64,000 bases of DNA from Curtobacterium sp. VKM Ac-1395 (GCF_015350975.1 NZ_JADKRX010000006.1:1-64000), one strand, 5' to 3'; positions 8,748-18,535 are shown, numbered from the stretch's first letter. Notes: generated from the letters alone by a model not told the origin. Numbers and translations: made by a program.

Positions 8748-8851
8748 GCGACCGCTCGGCGGACCTGAGCGGGGTGTCGCGACCGCTCGGCGGACCTGAG
8801 CGGGGTGTCGCGACCGCTCGGCGGACCTGAGCGGGGTGTCGCGACCGCTCG
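8748..8851. repeat. 31-bp tandem repeat, 3.4 copies
   Basis: Three exact copies begin at 8748, 8779 and 8810, followed by a partial copy. Each unit contains CCGCTC...GAGCGG within GCGAC...GTCGC, a small imperfect dyad. The same block is present once in each preceding ~265-bp unit, so this is a local expansion beside the pyrD stop. Confidence 0.88.
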
Positions 8852-8871
8852 ACGCGCGACCGCTCGGCGCG

Positions 8872-9948
8872 TCAGCGCTCCGCGCGCCGCAACCGCTTCC
8901 GGCGCAGCCGGTTGATGCGCGTGGCCCAGGTCGGGCCCTCGTAGAGGAACGCCGTGTAGCCCTGCACGAGCGTGGCGCCGGCCTCGATGCGGGCCTGGAC
9001 GTCGGCCTCGGTGGTGACGCCGCCGACGGCCACGACGCAGAAGTCCGCCGGCACGGCAGCCCGCACGCGCCGCAGGACCTCGAGCGACCGTGAGGCGATC
9101 GGCGCACCGGACAGTCCCCCGGCGCCCATCGCGGTCACGTCGGCCTCGGGCGTCGTCAGCCCGGAGCGGCCGATCGTGGTGTTGTTCGCGATGATGCCGG
9201 CGAGTCCGACGTCTACGGCGAGACCGGCGATCGCGTCGATCTGCTCGTCGGTCAGGTCCGGCGCGATCTTCACGAGCACGGGCACCCGGCCCGCGGCCTC
9301 GTGCACGGCGTCGAGCAGCGGCCGGAGCTGGTCGAGCTCCTGCAGGCCGCGCAGTCCGGGCGTGTTCGGCGAACTGACGTTGACGGCCAGGTAGTCCGCG
9401 AAGGGGGCGAGGAGCCGCGTCGACTCGAGGTAGTCGTCGACGGCGTCGGCGACGTCCACGACGCGGCTCTTGCCGATGTTCACGCCGATGACCGGTCGGC
9501 CCGGGTTGCGCCGGGCACGTTCGAGTCGGCGGGCAGCGGCCGGGGCGCCGTGGTTGTTGAAGCCCATCCGGTTGATCAGTGCGCGGTCGGCGATGAGCCG
9601 GAACAGTCGGGGCTTGTCGTTGCCCGGCTGCGGCTTCGCGGTGATCGTGCCGACCTCGACGTGGCCGAAACCGAGCAGGCCGAGCCCGGCGATGCCCTTG
9701 GCGTTCTTGTCGAACCCGGCGGCCAGGCCGAAGCGGGACGGGAAGTGGATGCCCATCGTGGTGACACCGTCGGCCGCGGCGGGACGGGAGTAGCGCTCGA
9801 CGACCCCGGCGAGGAACGGCACGCGCGGCAGCCACCGGATGACCGCGAACGCGACGTGGTGCGCACGCTCGGGGTCCATGTTCGCGAACACCGCACGGAA
9901 GACCACGCCGTAGCCGACGCGGATGCACCGTTCGGCGATGTTCGTCAC
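8872..9948 (-). CDS. pyrD: Dihydroorotate dehydrogenase (quinone), class 2
   Basis: This 358-aa FMN flavoprotein oxidises dihydroorotate to orotate in pyrimidine synthesis, passing electrons to the membrane quinone pool. Class 2 features are visible: an N-terminal amphipathic/hydrophobic extension of about 50 residues, NRMGFNNHG, and [10 protein letters not shown] with the catalytic serine. The phosphate-binding region near GGV and GAT lies at the C-terminal end. The GTG start overlaps the nrdR stop as GTGA, so the two are translationally coupled. The gene ends directly at the tandem repeat array. The other pyr genes are not nearby. Confidence 0.95.
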   Translation of the reverse strand: MTNIAERCIRVGYGVVFRAVFANMDPERAHHVAFAVIRWLPRVPFLAGVVERYSRPAAADGVTTMGIHFPSRFGLAAGFDKNAKGIAGLGLLGFGHVEVGTITAKPQPGNDKPRLFRLIADRALINRMGFNNHGAPAAARRLERARRNPGRPVIGVNIGKSRVVDVADAVDDYLESTRLLAPFADYLAVNVSSPNTPGLRGLQELDQLRPLLDAVHEAAGRVPVLVKIAPDLTDEQIDAIAGLAVDVGLAGIIANNTTIGRSGLTTPEADVTAMGAGGLSGAPIASRSLEVLRRVRAAVPADFCVVAVGGVTTEADVQARIEAGATLVQGYTAFLYEGPTWATRINRLRRKRLRRAER

Positions 9949-10430
9949 GCGCCCGCCCCGGTGCTCGCTGTGCGCGGGCCGTCGCGGTGGTCGATGCGGA
10001 GCTGCCCGATCGCGGACTCGAAGTCCTCGAGCGAGTCGAAGGCCTGGTAGACGCTGGCGTAGCGGAGGTAGGCGACCTCGTCGAGCTCACGCAACGGGTC
10101 GAGGATCGCCAGGCCGATGTCGTTGGCGTCGATCTGGCTGGCGCCCGAGGACCGCACGATCTCCTCCACCCGCTGCGCGAGCACCGCGAGGTCGGAGTCG
10201 GTGACGGGCCGTCCCTGGCACGCCTTGCGCACGCCGGAGATGATCTTCTCGCGCGAGAACGGCTCGAGCACCCCGTTGCGCTTGACCACGTTCAACGACG
10301 CCGTCTCGGTGGTCGAGAAACGGCGGCCGCAGTTCGGGCACTGACGGCGTCGGCGGATGGAGGTGCCGTCGTCGCTCGTGCGGGAGTCGACGACGCGGGA
10401 GTCCGGGTGGCGGCAGAAGGGGCAGAACAT
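9945..10430 (-). CDS. nrdR: Transcriptional repressor NrdR
   Basis: This 161-aa repressor senses ATP/dATP and controls ribonucleotide reductase genes. The N-terminal zinc ribbon has cysteines at 3, 6, 31 and 34 (CPFC, CPNC) with the basic RRRRQ just before the second pair. An ATP-cone domain spans about residues 46-136 (VVKRNG, PFSREKI). The length is normal apart from a short extra tail. It follows hisD by 13 nt and overlaps pyrD by 4 nt, so one transcript may carry hisD-nrdR-pyrD. The nrd operon itself is not in the window, and no palindromic NrdR box was noted here. Confidence 0.95.
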   Translation of the reverse strand: MFCPFCRHPDSRVVDSRTSDDGTSIRRRRQCPNCGRRFSTTETASLNVVKRNGVLEPFSREKIISGVRKACQGRPVTDSDLAVLAQRVEEIVRSSGASQIDANDIGLAILDPLRELDEVAYLRYASVYQAFDSLEDFESAIGQLRIDHRDGPRTASTGAGA

Positions 10431-10443
10431 GGCACCGCCAAGG

Positions 10444-11748
10444 CTATCGGTTCACGCGCTCCGTCACGGCGGCACCGTGCCCCGGCAGCTGTTCCTCGGT
10501 CGACAGGGCGACGATGTGCGGAGCCACCGCGGCCAGGGCCGCGGCCGTGTACCGGATGACCTGCTGCGGCCGGAGGAACGTCGACGCGGACAGCCCCGAC
10601 CCGAAGCGCGCCTGACCACCCGTCGGCAGCACGTGGTTCGACCCGGCGAGGTAGTCGCCGAGGCTGACCGGCGTGCTCGGGCCGACGAACACCGCACCTG
10701 CGGCGTCGATGTCCGCGAACACGGCGTCGTCGTCGACGGTCTGGATCTCGAGGTGCTCCGGCCCGTAGGCGTTGCTCACCGTGGCGGCGTCGGTCAGTGA
10801 GTCCACCAGCACGACGGCGGACTGCGGTCCGTCGAGTGCGGCCTGGAGGCGCGCCGCTGTCCCCAGGGCGGCCGTCCGTTCCGGGATGGCGGCTTCCACC
10901 GCGTCGGCGAAGGCCGCCGACGTCGTCACCAGCACGCTGCCGGCCTGCTCGTCGTGTTCGGCCTGGCTGATGAGGTCGGCGGCGACGAACCCGGGGTCGG
11001 CGGAGTCGTCCGCGATGACGAGGATCTCGGTGGCACCGGCTTCGGAGTCGATCCCGACGACGCCACGCACCAGGCGCTTCGCCGCGGCAACGTAGTTGTT
11101 GCCCGGGCCGGTCACCAGGTCGACCGGGTCGAGCCCGATCTCGGCGACGCCGTACGCCAGCGCGCCGATCGCCCCGGCCCCGCCCATCGCGTAGACCTCG
11201 TCCACCCCGAGGAGCCCGGCCGCGGCGAGGATCGTCGGGTGCACGGCGCCCCCGTGGTCCCGCTGCGGTGGCGACACGAGCGCGATCGACCCGACACCGG
11301 CGACCTGCGCGGGGACGACGTTCATCACGACGCTCGAGGGGTACACGGCCTTGCCGCCGGGCACGTACAGCCCGACACGACGCATCGGCTGCCAGCGCTG
11401 GTGCACCTCGGCACCGTCGCCGAGGGTGGTCACGGACGGCTGCGGCACCTGCGCCGCACTCGCGGCGCGGACGCGGGTGATGGCTTCGTCGAGCGCCGTG
11501 CGGAGCTGCGGGGTGAGTCCGGCGACCGCGGCGGCGATCTCGGCAGCGGGCACCCGGACGTGCTCGGGGGCTCCCCCGTCGAACCGCTCGGCCTGCTCGC
11601 GCAGCGCGTCGGCACCGCGGTCGCGCACGTCGTCGACGAGCACCCGGGCGGCGTCCACCGCATGCCCGACGTCACCGACGGCGCGCGGCATGAGTCGGAG
11701 GAGTTCGGCACGGGCGGGGAGACCGCCGCGGAGGTCGATTCGCTGCAT
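10444..11748 (-). CDS. hisD: Histidinol dehydrogenase
   Basis: This 434-aa zinc enzyme catalyses the last two steps of histidine biosynthesis, L-histidinol to L-histidine with NAD+. Recognisable blocks are [14 protein letters not shown], the metal/catalytic [18 protein letters not shown] and [17 protein letters not shown]. Two adjacent ATGs exist at 11751 and 11748. The second is preferred because GGAGG lies 7 nt before it and 4 nt before the first. The open frame extends to 12450 but that part is a shadow of the upstream kinase-like gene. The other his genes are not adjacent. Confidence 0.95.
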   Translation of the reverse strand: MQRIDLRGGLPARAELLRLMPRAVGDVGHAVDAARVLVDDVRDRGADALREQAERFDGGAPEHVRVPAAEIAAAVAGLTPQLRTALDEAITRVRAASAAQVPQPSVTTLGDGAEVHQRWQPMRRVGLYVPGGKAVYPSSVVMNVVPAQVAGVGSIALVSPPQRDHGGAVHPTILAAAGLLGVDEVYAMGGAGAIGALAYGVAEIGLDPVDLVTGPGNNYVAAAKRLVRGVVGIDSEAGATEILVIADDSADPGFVAADLISQAEHDEQAGSVLVTTSAAFADAVEAAIPERTAALGTAARLQAALDGPQSAVVLVDSLTDAATVSNAYGPEHLEIQTVDDDAVFADIDAAGAVFVGPSTPVSLGDYLAGSNHVLPTGGQARFGSGLSASTFLRPQQVIRYTAAALAAVAPHIVALSTEEQLPGHGAAVTERVNR

Positions 11749-11804
11749 CATGAGGCCTCCAGCGTAGCGAGCACCCCTGACCGCCATGCGCCGGCGAGCA
11801 GCGG

Positions 11805-12599
11805 TCAGGGGGCAGCCGTGACGGCCGTGACGACCGCGCGGTGGTGGTCCACGGCGGGCTCGTCCCAGGCGCCGAGCAGCACGAGCGTCGCGATGCGGAA
11901 GGCCAGCGCACGGACGAGCAGCTGTGACCACTCGGGGACCTCGACGCCGAGCGGCCCGAGCTCGTCGAGCGGGACACCGTGCCAGCAGACGGCGTCGACC
12001 GCCGCGATCGCCGCACCGAGCCCGGCCGGCCGCCAGTACGGCGCCCAGTCGAACACGGCCGGTGGGGCGTCGGCGGCGAACAGCACGTTGCCGAGCAGGT
12101 CCCCGTGGATGACCTGCGCGGGTGCCTCGACCGGCCGGAACGCCGCGGCCAGTTCCGCGAGCATCGGGTCGTTCGGCAGCGGGGTCTCGCCCCACACCAT
12201 CCGGTCGGCCCGGCTCCAGGGGTCGTCCGTCGTGTCGAGGAACGCCGGACGCTGCAGGTCGGCGAGGGCACGGTGGAAGGCGGTTCCCGCGCGGATGACG
12301 TCCGACGCGCGGGACTCGTCCGTGGCACCGTCGACCCACGTGGAGGCCTCCCATCCACCGTGCAGCCAACCGCCGTCCTGCGTGACGACGGGCCGGGGCG
12401 TCCGGAACTCCGGGGTGTGGCCGAGTCGGGTCAGCACGTCCGCCTTCCACACGGCCTCGGCTGGGTCACCGTGCGGCCGCAGCACGACGTCGCCGGCGCG
12501 CCAGGTGAGCCCACGGCCACCTGGAAGCGGATCCGGGACCGCCCCGGCGACCCCGAAGGCCGTCAGGACCTCGGGGTCGGGGCGACCCGGGCGTTCCAC
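11805..12599 (-). CDS. Aminoglycoside phosphotransferase-fold protein (TIGR02569-like)
   Basis: This 264-aa protein has the APH/choline-kinase fold. The Brenner-type catalytic segment HGDLLGN lies near residue 163 and the metal-binding VFDWAPYWRP near 182. The N-terminal lobe is short, with VVLRPHGDP as the likely lysine-less strand region. It resembles the small actinobacterial TIGR02569 family, whose substrate is unknown; antibiotic resistance should not be assumed. The GTG start falls 22 nt after the dnaE stop, and it lies between dnaE and hisD on the same strand. Confidence 0.7.
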   Translation of the reverse strand: MERPGRPDPEVLTAFGVAGAVPDPLPGGRGLTWRAGDVVLRPHGDPAEAVWKADVLTRLGHTPEFRTPRPVVTQDGGWLHGGWEASTWVDGATDESRASDVIRAGTAFHRALADLQRPAFLDTTDDPWSRADRMVWGETPLPNDPMLAELAAAFRPVEAPAQVIHGDLLGNVLFAADAPPAVFDWAPYWRPAGLGAAIAAVDAVCWHGVPLDELGPLGVEVPEWSQLLVRALAFRIATLVLLGAWDEPAVDHHRAVVTAVTAAP

Positions 12600-12621
12600 G
12601 TCCCTGCTCCCCCGGGCCGCG

Positions 12622-15600
12622 CTACACCAGGCAGCGCGGGCCGAGCAGGCTCTTCAGCTCGCCGAACAGGTCCGGGGTCAGGTTCACCGGGAACGGCAGC
12701 TCGAAGGTGCGCGCGACGTCGTCCTTGAGCAGCCGGAGCCGCACCTCGGTGTCACCGGTGTGCCGACCGAGGACCGCAGCGAGCTCGGTCACGGTCTCGG
12801 TGGTGGCCTGCCGCTCCGGCACCGACAGCGTCAGCGGGCCGGAGCCCATGACGTCGCCGAGGGCCGGCTGGAACATGCTCACCGCGTGCAGCGCCTTGCC
12901 GTCGTCACGGACGTTGACCCGACCGCGCAGGACGACGATCGAGTCCGCCACCAGGGACGGCCCGAACTCCTGGTAGGTCTTGCCGAGGAACATGACGCCG
13001 ATCTCGCCGCCGAAGTCCTCGACCTGGACGATGCCGTACGGGTTGCCGCTCGTCTTCGCCACGCGGTGCTGCACGCTCGTCAGGAGTCCGGCGACCGTGA
13101 CGGTCTCGCCCTCCACCGAGTCGTCAGCCGCGATCAGGTCGGCGATGGTGATCGACTGGTGCTTCGCGAGCTCGATCTCGAGCCCGGCCAGCGGGTGGTC
13201 GGACACGTAGAGCCCGAGCATGTCGCGCTCGAAGGCGAGCTTGTCGCGCTTGGACCACTCCGGGCGCTCGGGCACCTGGGACACCGCGGCGACCGCCGGC
13301 TGCTCCTCGGCGACCTCGGCGAAGAGCGAGTCGAAGTCGAAGCCCACGTTGCCGTGGACCTCGTCGCGCTTGATCTTCACCGCGGCCTCGACCGCGCCCT
13401 CGTGGATCTCGACGAGCGCGCGGCGGGTGTCGCCGAACTCGTCGAACGCCCCGGCCTTGATGAGCGACTCGACGGTCCGCTTGTTCGCGGACGAGATCGG
13501 GATCTTCCGGAGGAAGTCGTGGAAGGAGTCGAAGGCGCCCTTCTCCTGGCGGGCCTTCACGATGTCGTCGACGACGTTGAACCCGACGTTGCGGATCGCG
13601 CCCATGCCGAAGCGGATGTCGTTCCCGACGGCGGCGAAGAACCCGATCGACTCGTTGACGTCCGGCGGCATCACCCGGATGCCCATGCGGCGGCACTCGT
13701 TCAGGTAGAGCGCCAGCTTGTCGCGGGCGTCACCGACGGACGTCAGCAGCGCAGCCATGTACTCGGCCGGGTAGTGCGCCTTCAGGTACGCCGTCCAGAA
13801 CGAGACCACGCCGTACGCCGCCGAGTGCGCCTTGTTGAAGGCGTAGTCGGAGAACGGCAGCAGGATGTCCCACAGCGTCTTGATCGCCGCGGCCGAGTAC
13901 CCGTTGTCCAGCATGCCGCGCTCGAAGCCGGCGTACTGCTTGTCCAGCTCGGACTTCTTCTTCTTGCCCATCGCGCGGCGGAGGATGTCCGCCTGACCGA
14001 GCGAGAACCCGGCCACCTTCTGCGCGATGGCCATGACCTGCTCCTGGTAGATGATCAGGCCGTAGGTCCCGCCGAGGATCTCCGCCAGGGGCTCCTCGAG
14101 CTCCGGGTGGATCGGCGTGATGGGCTGCTCGCCGTTCTTGCGGAGCGCGTAGTTCGTGTGCGAGTTCGCACCCATGGGGCCCGGACGGTACAGGGCGATG
14201 AGCGCGGAGATGTCCTCGAAGTTGTCGGGCTTCATCAGGCGCAGCAGCCCGCGCATCGGCCCGCCATCGAGCTGGAAGACGCCGAGGGTGTCGCCGCGCT
14301 GCAGGAGCGCGTAGGCCTCGGCGTCCTCGAGTCCCATGTGCTCGAGGTCGAGGTCGGTGCCGCGGTTGGACTTGATGTTGTCCAGGGCGTCACTGATGAT
14401 CGTCAGGTTCCGCAGGCCCAGGAAGTCCATCTTGATCAGGCCGAGCGACTCCGATGCCGGGTAGTCGAACTGCGTGACGATCTGGCCGTCCTGCTCCCGC
14501 TTCATGATCGGGATGATGTCGATCAGCGGGTCGCTCGACATGATGACGCCGGCGGCGTGCACGCCCCACTGGCGCTTCAGGCCCTCCAGCCCGAGCGCCG
14601 TGTCGAACACCGTCTTGGCTTCCGGGTCGGTCTCGACGACCGTGCGGACGTCGACGGCCTCCTTGAACCGCGGGTGCTCCTTGTCGAAGATCCCGGTGAG
14701 CGGGATGTCCTTGCCCATCACGGGCGGCGGCATCGCCTTCGTGAGCTTCTCGCCCATGCCGAACGGGAAGCCGAGGACGCGGGAGGAGTCCTTCAGCGCC
14801 TGCTTCGCCTTGATCGTGCCGTACGTGACGATCTGCGCGACGCGCTCACTGCCGTACTTGTCGGTGACGTACTTGATCGCCTCACCGCGGCGCCGGTCGT
14901 CGAAGTCGACGTCGAAGTCGGGCATCGAGACGCGGTCCGGGTTGAGGAAGCGCTCGAAGATCAGACCGTGCCGGATCGGGTCGAGGTCGGTGATGCGCAT
15001 GGCGTAGGCGACCATCGAGCCGGCACCGGAACCACGCCCGGGGCCGACGCGGATGCCGTTGTCCTTCGACCAGTTGATGAAGTCGGCGACCACCAGGAAG
15101 TACCCCGGGAAGTTCATCTGGTTGATGATGCCGACCTCGTAGTCGGCGCGGTCCTGGACCTCTTTCGAGATGCCGCCCGGGTACCGGTACTGCAGCCCCT
15201 TCGCGACCTCTTTCTCGAACCAGGTGTGCTCGGTCTCGCCCTCCGGCACCGGGAACTTCGGCATGTAGTTCGCCGAGGTGTCGAACTCGACGTCGCACCG
15301 CTCGGCGATGAGCAGCGTGTTGTCGCAGGCCTCGATGTTGTCGCGGAACAGGTGCCGCATCTGCTGCGGGGTCTTGAGGTAGAACTCGTCGGCGTCGAAC
15401 TTGAACCGGTTCGGGTCGTTCAGCGTCGAGCCGGACTGCACGCAGAGCAGCGCCGCGTGCGACTTGGCGTCGTGCGAGTGCGTGTAGTGCAGGTCGTTCG
15501 TGCCGACGAGCGGCAGGCCGAGGTCCTTGGCCAGGCGGATGAGGTCGCCCATGATCCGGCGCTCGATCTCGAGGCCGTGGTCCATGATCTCGGCGAAGTA

Positions 15601-16155
15601 GTTCTCCTTGCCGAAGATGTCGCGGAAGTCGGCCGCGGCCTTGATGGCCTCGTCGTACTGGCCGAGGCGCAAGCGCGTCTGGACCTCTCCTGACGGGCAA
15701 CCGGTGGTCGCGATGATGCCCTCGTGGTGCTCGCTGAGGAGTTCGCGGTCCATGCGGGGCTTGAAGTAGTAGCCCTCCAACGACGCCTTCGACGACAGCC
15801 GGAACAGGTTGTGCATGCCCGTCGTGTTCTCGGCGAACATCGTCATGTGCGTGTACGACCCCGCACCGGAGACGTCGTCCCCGCCGCCGTCGCCCCACCG
15901 CACACGGGTCTTGTCGGACCGGTGGGTGCCGGGCGTGATGTAGGCCTCTGTCCCGATGATCGGCTTCACGCCGCCGGCCTTGGCGGCCTTCCAGAACTCG
16001 AACGCGCCGAACATGTTGCCGTGGTCCGTCACCGCCACGGCCGGCATGCCCTGCGCCGCGGTCTCCGCGACGAGGTCGTTGAGCCTGGCTGCGCCGTCGA
16101 GCATCGAGTACTCGCTGTGCACGTGCAGGTGGACGAAGGAGTCGGAACTCGCCAC
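12622..16155 (-). CDS. dnaE: DNA polymerase III alpha subunit
   Basis: This 1177-aa replicative polymerase subunit has the DnaE1 arrangement. The N-terminal PHP domain opens FVHLHVHSEYSMLDG. The polymerase core carries PDFDVDFDD (catalytic aspartates near 400) and GVHAAGVI. Helix-hairpin-helix and OB-fold domains occupy the last ~300 residues. The size fits actinobacterial DnaE1 rather than the error-prone DnaE2. The GTG start has GGAGG four nt upstream, and a TAGGCT box about 40 nt further up could be its -10. It may be co-transcribed with the downstream phosphotransferase-fold gene. Confidence 0.97.
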   Translation of the reverse strand: MASSDSFVHLHVHSEYSMLDGAARLNDLVAETAAQGMPAVAVTDHGNMFGAFEFWKAAKAGGVKPIIGTEAYITPGTHRSDKTRVRWGDGGGDDVSGAGSYTHMTMFAENTTGMHNLFRLSSKASLEGYYFKPRMDRELLSEHHEGIIATTGCPSGEVQTRLRLGQYDEAIKAAADFRDIFGKENYFAEIMDHGLEIERRIMGDLIRLAKDLGLPLVGTNDLHYTHSHDAKSHAALLCVQSGSTLNDPNRFKFDADEFYLKTPQQMRHLFRDNIEACDNTLLIAERCDVEFDTSANYMPKFPVPEGETEHTWFEKEVAKGLQYRYPGGISKEVQDRADYEVGIINQMNFPGYFLVVADFINWSKDNGIRVGPGRGSGAGSMVAYAMRITDLDPIRHGLIFERFLNPDRVSMPDFDVDFDDRRRGEAIKYVTDKYGSERVAQIVTYGTIKAKQALKDSSRVLGFPFGMGEKLTKAMPPPVMGKDIPLTGIFDKEHPRFKEAVDVRTVVETDPEAKTVFDTALGLEGLKRQWGVHAAGVIMSSDPLIDIIPIMKREQDGQIVTQFDYPASESLGLIKMDFLGLRNLTIISDALDNIKSNRGTDLDLEHMGLEDAEAYALLQRGDTLGVFQLDGGPMRGLLRLMKPDNFEDISALIALYRPGPMGANSHTNYALRKNGEQPITPIHPELEEPLAEILGGTYGLIIYQEQVMAIAQKVAGFSLGQADILRRAMGKKKKSELDKQYAGFERGMLDNGYSAAAIKTLWDILLPFSDYAFNKAHSAAYGVVSFWTAYLKAHYPAEYMAALLTSVGDARDKLALYLNECRRMGIRVMPPDVNESIGFFAAVGNDIRFGMGAIRNVGFNVVDDIVKARQEKGAFDSFHDFLRKIPISSANKRTVESLIKAGAFDEFGDTRRALVEIHEGAVEAAVKIKRDEVHGNVGFDFDSLFAEVAEEQPAVAAVSQVPERPEWSKRDKLAFERDMLGLYVSDHPLAGLEIELAKHQSITIADLIAADDSVEGETVTVAGLLTSVQHRVAKTSGNPYGIVQVEDFGGEIGVMFLGKTYQEFGPSLVADSIVVLRGRVNVRDDGKALHAVSMFQPALGDVMGSGPLTLSVPERQATTETVTELAAVLGRHTGDTEVRLRLLKDDVARTFELPFPVNLTPDLFGELKSLLGPRCLV

Positions 16156-16194
16156 GGGACCTCCGGTCGAACGAACTGCGTGTGGGACGCAGAC

Positions 16195-16200
16195 AGCCTA
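16195..16200 (-). promoter_or_regulatory. Possible -10 box for dnaE
   Basis: TAGGCT on the minus strand lies 39 nt before the dnaE GTG, in the 93-bp gap behind rluD. It matches the TAnnnT box seen at other genes here. Confidence 0.4.
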
Positions 16201-16248
16201 ACCACGGCCGGCGACACCCACGGGCGTGTCGACGGAACCGCCCGCGTG

Positions 16249-17178
16249 TCAGAGCGACGCGGCCCGGATCCGGTCGAGCGCGAGCCGCAGGTCGTCCGGG
16301 TACTCCGCCTGGAACTCCACCCAGTCGCCGGTGCGCGGGTGCGCGAACCCGAGCCGGACGGCGTCGAGCCACTGGCGGGTCAGCCCGAGTTCGGCGGCGA
16401 GCACCGGGTCGGCGCCGTACATCGTGTCCCCGACGAGCGGGTGGCGCGTCGCGGCCATGTGCACGCGGATCTGGTGGGTGCGCCCGGTCTCCAGGTGCAC
16501 CTCGAGGAGCGTCGCCGACCGGAAGGCCTCGAGCGTCTCGTAGTGCGTGACGCTGGGCTTGCCGTCCGAGGTGACCGCGAACTTCCAGTCGCTCGAGGGA
16601 TGCCGGCCGATCGGCGCGTCGACGGTGCCGGAGGTCGGGTCCGGGTGCCCCTGCGCGAGCGCGTGGTAGACCTTCTCGACCGTGCGCTCCTTGAACGCCC
16701 GCTTCAGGTGCGTGTAGGCGAGCTCGGTCTTCGCGACGACCATCAGCCCGGACGTGCCGACGTCGAGCCGGTGCACGATGCCCGCGCGTTCCGCGGCTCC
16801 GGAGGTCGCGATGGTGAACCCCGCGGCGGCGAGTCCGCCGGGGACGGTCGGACCGTCCCACCCGGGCGACGGGTGCGCGGCGACGCCGACGGGCTTGTCG
16901 ACGACGACGATGTCCTCGTCGTCGTGCACGATCGTCATCCCGGGGACGTGCGCCGGGACGATGCGCGGGGCTTCCTTCGGCGTCCACTCGACCTCGAGCC
17001 AGGCGTCGCCGTGCAGGCGGTCGGACTTCTCGGCGGTGACGCCGTCGACCCGCACGCCGCCGGCGGCGACGACGTCGGCCGCGAAGGACCGACTGAACCC
17101 GAGCAGCTTCGCGAGGGCCGCGTCGACACGCTCACCGGCGAGCCCGTCGGGGACGGGCAGACTGCGGGACTCGGTCAC
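16249..17178 (-). CDS. rluD: RluD/RluA-family 23S rRNA pseudouridine synthase
   Basis: This 309-aa RNA-modifying enzyme has an N-terminal S4 RNA-binding domain (residues ~1-75, with [14 protein letters not shown]). A catalytic domain follows, containing [16 protein letters not shown] with the nucleophilic aspartate. [10 protein letters not shown] is a further RluA-family block. The GTG start overlaps the lspA stop as GTGA, giving the usual lspA-rluD pair. It isomerises uridines in rRNA; the exact position is assumed from the RluD resemblance and the gene order. The open frame upstream of this start is a shadow of lspA. Confidence 0.9.
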   Translation of the reverse strand: MTESRSLPVPDGLAGERVDAALAKLLGFSRSFAADVVAAGGVRVDGVTAEKSDRLHGDAWLEVEWTPKEAPRIVPAHVPGMTIVHDDEDIVVVDKPVGVAAHPSPGWDGPTVPGGLAAAGFTIATSGAAERAGIVHRLDVGTSGLMVVAKTELAYTHLKRAFKERTVEKVYHALAQGHPDPTSGTVDAPIGRHPSSDWKFAVTSDGKPSVTHYETLEAFRSATLLEVHLETGRTHQIRVHMAATRHPLVGDTMYGADPVLAAELGLTRQWLDAVRLGFAHPRTGDWVEFQAEYPDDLRLALDRIRAASL

Positions 17179-17840
17179 GTCGCGTCGTGCCCGAGCGAGT
17201 CGTCGGGACGAGCGGAGGCACGGCGAGCGTCGGCAGCGTCGGTGACGCTCCCCGACTCGGGGACCGCAGCGTCCGTGGCGGACGCGCCGTGGGCCTCCTG
17301 GCTGGCCGTGCGCTGCTTGTCCGACACCGTCCTGGTGCCGTCGAGGTTCACCCCGAGGATGACCAGCAGGACGAACACGACCATGCTCACGCAGATGAAC
17401 GCGTCCGCGATGTTGTAGATCGCGGGCATCATCCACGGCGTGGAGATGAAGTCGACCACGTGGCCCCGCCCGAAGCCCGGCTCACGGAAGAGCCGGTCGA
17501 GCAGGTTGCCGAGCGCGCCGCCGAGCAGCATGCCGAGGACGATCGCCCACCACATGGAGCGGATCCGCCGGGCGAAGACGATGATCGCGACGACGACCGC
17601 CGCCGAGACGATCGAGAACACCCACGTCATGTTGACCGCGAACGAGAACGCGGCGCCGGGGTTCCGCACGTACAGGAACTGGAGGGCCCGGCCGAGGACC
17701 GGCACCACCTGTCCGTAGGGGAGGTGTGCGACGACCAGCGCCTTCACGACCTGGTCGGCTGCCACCACCACGACAGCGGCGAAGGCCAGTGCCGCGATCG
17801 CGCGGACACTGACCTTCGCTCGTTGGTCTTGCTGGGACAA
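17175..17840 (-). CDS. lspA: Lipoprotein signal peptidase (signal peptidase II)
   Basis: This 221-aa integral membrane aspartyl protease removes signal peptides from prolipoproteins such as CtaC in this window. Four transmembrane segments are visible. Catalytic aspartates sit in GNLLDRL and YNIADAFI, with the conserved NPGAAFS before them. A hydrophilic tail of ~55 residues (rich in Ala, Asp, Ser) after the last helix makes it longer than the ~165-aa norm. The start is TTG, just 2 nt beyond the divIVA stop, with no strong SD, so translation is probably coupled to divIVA. Confidence 0.93.
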   Translation of the reverse strand: MSQQDQRAKVSVRAIAALAFAAVVVVAADQVVKALVVAHLPYGQVVPVLGRALQFLYVRNPGAAFSFAVNMTWVFSIVSAAVVVAIIVFARRIRSMWWAIVLGMLLGGALGNLLDRLFREPGFGRGHVVDFISTPWMMPAIYNIADAFICVSMVVFVLLVILGVNLDGTRTVSDKQRTASQEAHGASATDAAVPESGSVTDAADARRASARPDDSLGHDAT

Positions 17841-17842
17841 CG

Positions 17843-18535
17843 TCAGTTGCCGAAGCCCTGCGCCGATGCCGGCGCGGGCGTGAAGCCGGACTGTTCGGTG
17901 CCCGACGGGGTGTCGAGCTCGTTGAGCTGGCCCTGGATGTAGCTCTTCAGCTGGGCGCGGTAGTCGCGCTCGAACGTGCGGAGCTCGTCGATCTTGCCCT
18001 CGAGCTGGCGCTGCTCGCCCTCGAGCACCTGCACGCGCTGGCGGTTGGCGTTCTCGGTGTCGGCGATGATCTGGCGCTGCTTCGACTCGGCCTCGGAGAC
18101 CAGACGTGCTGCCTGGGCCTGACCCTCGGCGATTAGCGCGTCGCGCTTCTCGACACCCTCGCGGACGTGCTCCTCGTGGAGACGACGTGCGAGCGTCAGG
18201 AGGTTCGTGGTGCCCTCGGTGTCCTCGTCCGGGTGGACCGTGGTGGTCGGAGCCGCGGCGGCGACCGGCGCCGGCTCGGGAGCGGCGGCGACGGGGGCCG
18301 GCTCCGGCTCGGGCTCGGGGGTCGGAGCAGGAGCGGGCTCTGCGGCAGCGGCCGGCTTCGGCGCCGATTCGGCGGCCTGCAGGCGCTGACGGAGCTCCTC
18401 GTTCTCCTGGGTCAGGCGACGCAGCTCGACCACGACCTCGTCGAGGAAGTCGTCGACCTCGTCCTGGTCGTAGCCCTCGCGGAACTTGGTCGGCTGGAAC
18501 CGCTTGTTGACTACGTCTTCCGGCGTCAAAGCCAT
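17843..18535 (-). CDS. divIVA: DivIVA/Wag31 polar growth and septum-site protein
   Basis: This 230-aa coiled-coil scaffold marks negatively curved membrane at poles and septa and directs apical growth in Actinobacteria. The N-terminal DivIVA domain begins MALTPEDVVNKRFQ and includes the membrane-binding start and the first coil (residues ~30-70). A proline/alanine/glutamate-rich linker covers about 75-125, then a second long coiled coil about 135-215. The ATG at 18535 has GAGGTGA 5 nt upstream. It closes the division cluster and precedes lspA. It is a likely Ser/Thr kinase substrate by homology with Wag31, though the site is not obvious here. Confidence 0.94.
   Translation of the reverse strand: MALTPEDVVNKRFQPTKFREGYDQDEVDDFLDEVVVELRRLTQENEELRQRLQAAESAPKPAAAAEPAPAPTPEPEPEPAPVAAAPEPAPVAAAAPTTTVHPDEDTEGTTNLLTLARRLHEEHVREGVEKRDALIAEGQAQAARLVSEAESKQRQIIADTENANRQRVQVLEGEQRQLEGKIDELRTFERDYRAQLKSYIQGQLNELDTPSGTEQSGFTPAPASAQGFGN

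Larger units (their letters stand above)
7719..8851. repeat. Four-copy ~265-bp tandem repeat array, non-coding
   Basis: Between the DUF3043 gene and pyrD lie about 1.2 kb without a convincing gene. Four consecutive units begin at 7719, 8006, 8268 and 8536, with periods of 287, 262 and 268 bp. Each unit holds, in order, a 56-bp palindrome, a G-rich stretch, a hairpin (GGAGGCTC/GAGCCTCC), the phrase GGGGTCACGACACCCC, and a block ending in GCGGGGTGTCGCGACCGCTC. The last block is tripled at the pyrD end. Several frames are open on both strands, but they only follow the repeat and show no family. The function is unknown; elements of this kind resemble REP/BIME-type palindromic repeats. Confidence 0.88.

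Noticed and set aside
7811..8799. Several open frames of 130-190 codons on both strands in the first repeat array
   Set aside because: They follow the tandem unit, are Arg/Gly/Ser-rich in every frame, lack family motifs and exist on both strands at once.
7719..8851. CRISPR array
   Set aside because: Unit length (~265 bp), lack of short repeats with unique 30-40-bp spacers, and no cas genes.
11805..12599. Aminoglycoside resistance gene
   Set aside because: Only the general kinase fold is shared; it sits in a housekeeping context and matches an uncharacterised actinobacterial family better.
10954..15693. 1579-codon open frame antisense to dnaE and hisD
   Set aside because: Long antisense frames arise from high third-position GC; the opposite strand encodes clear DnaE and HisD motifs.
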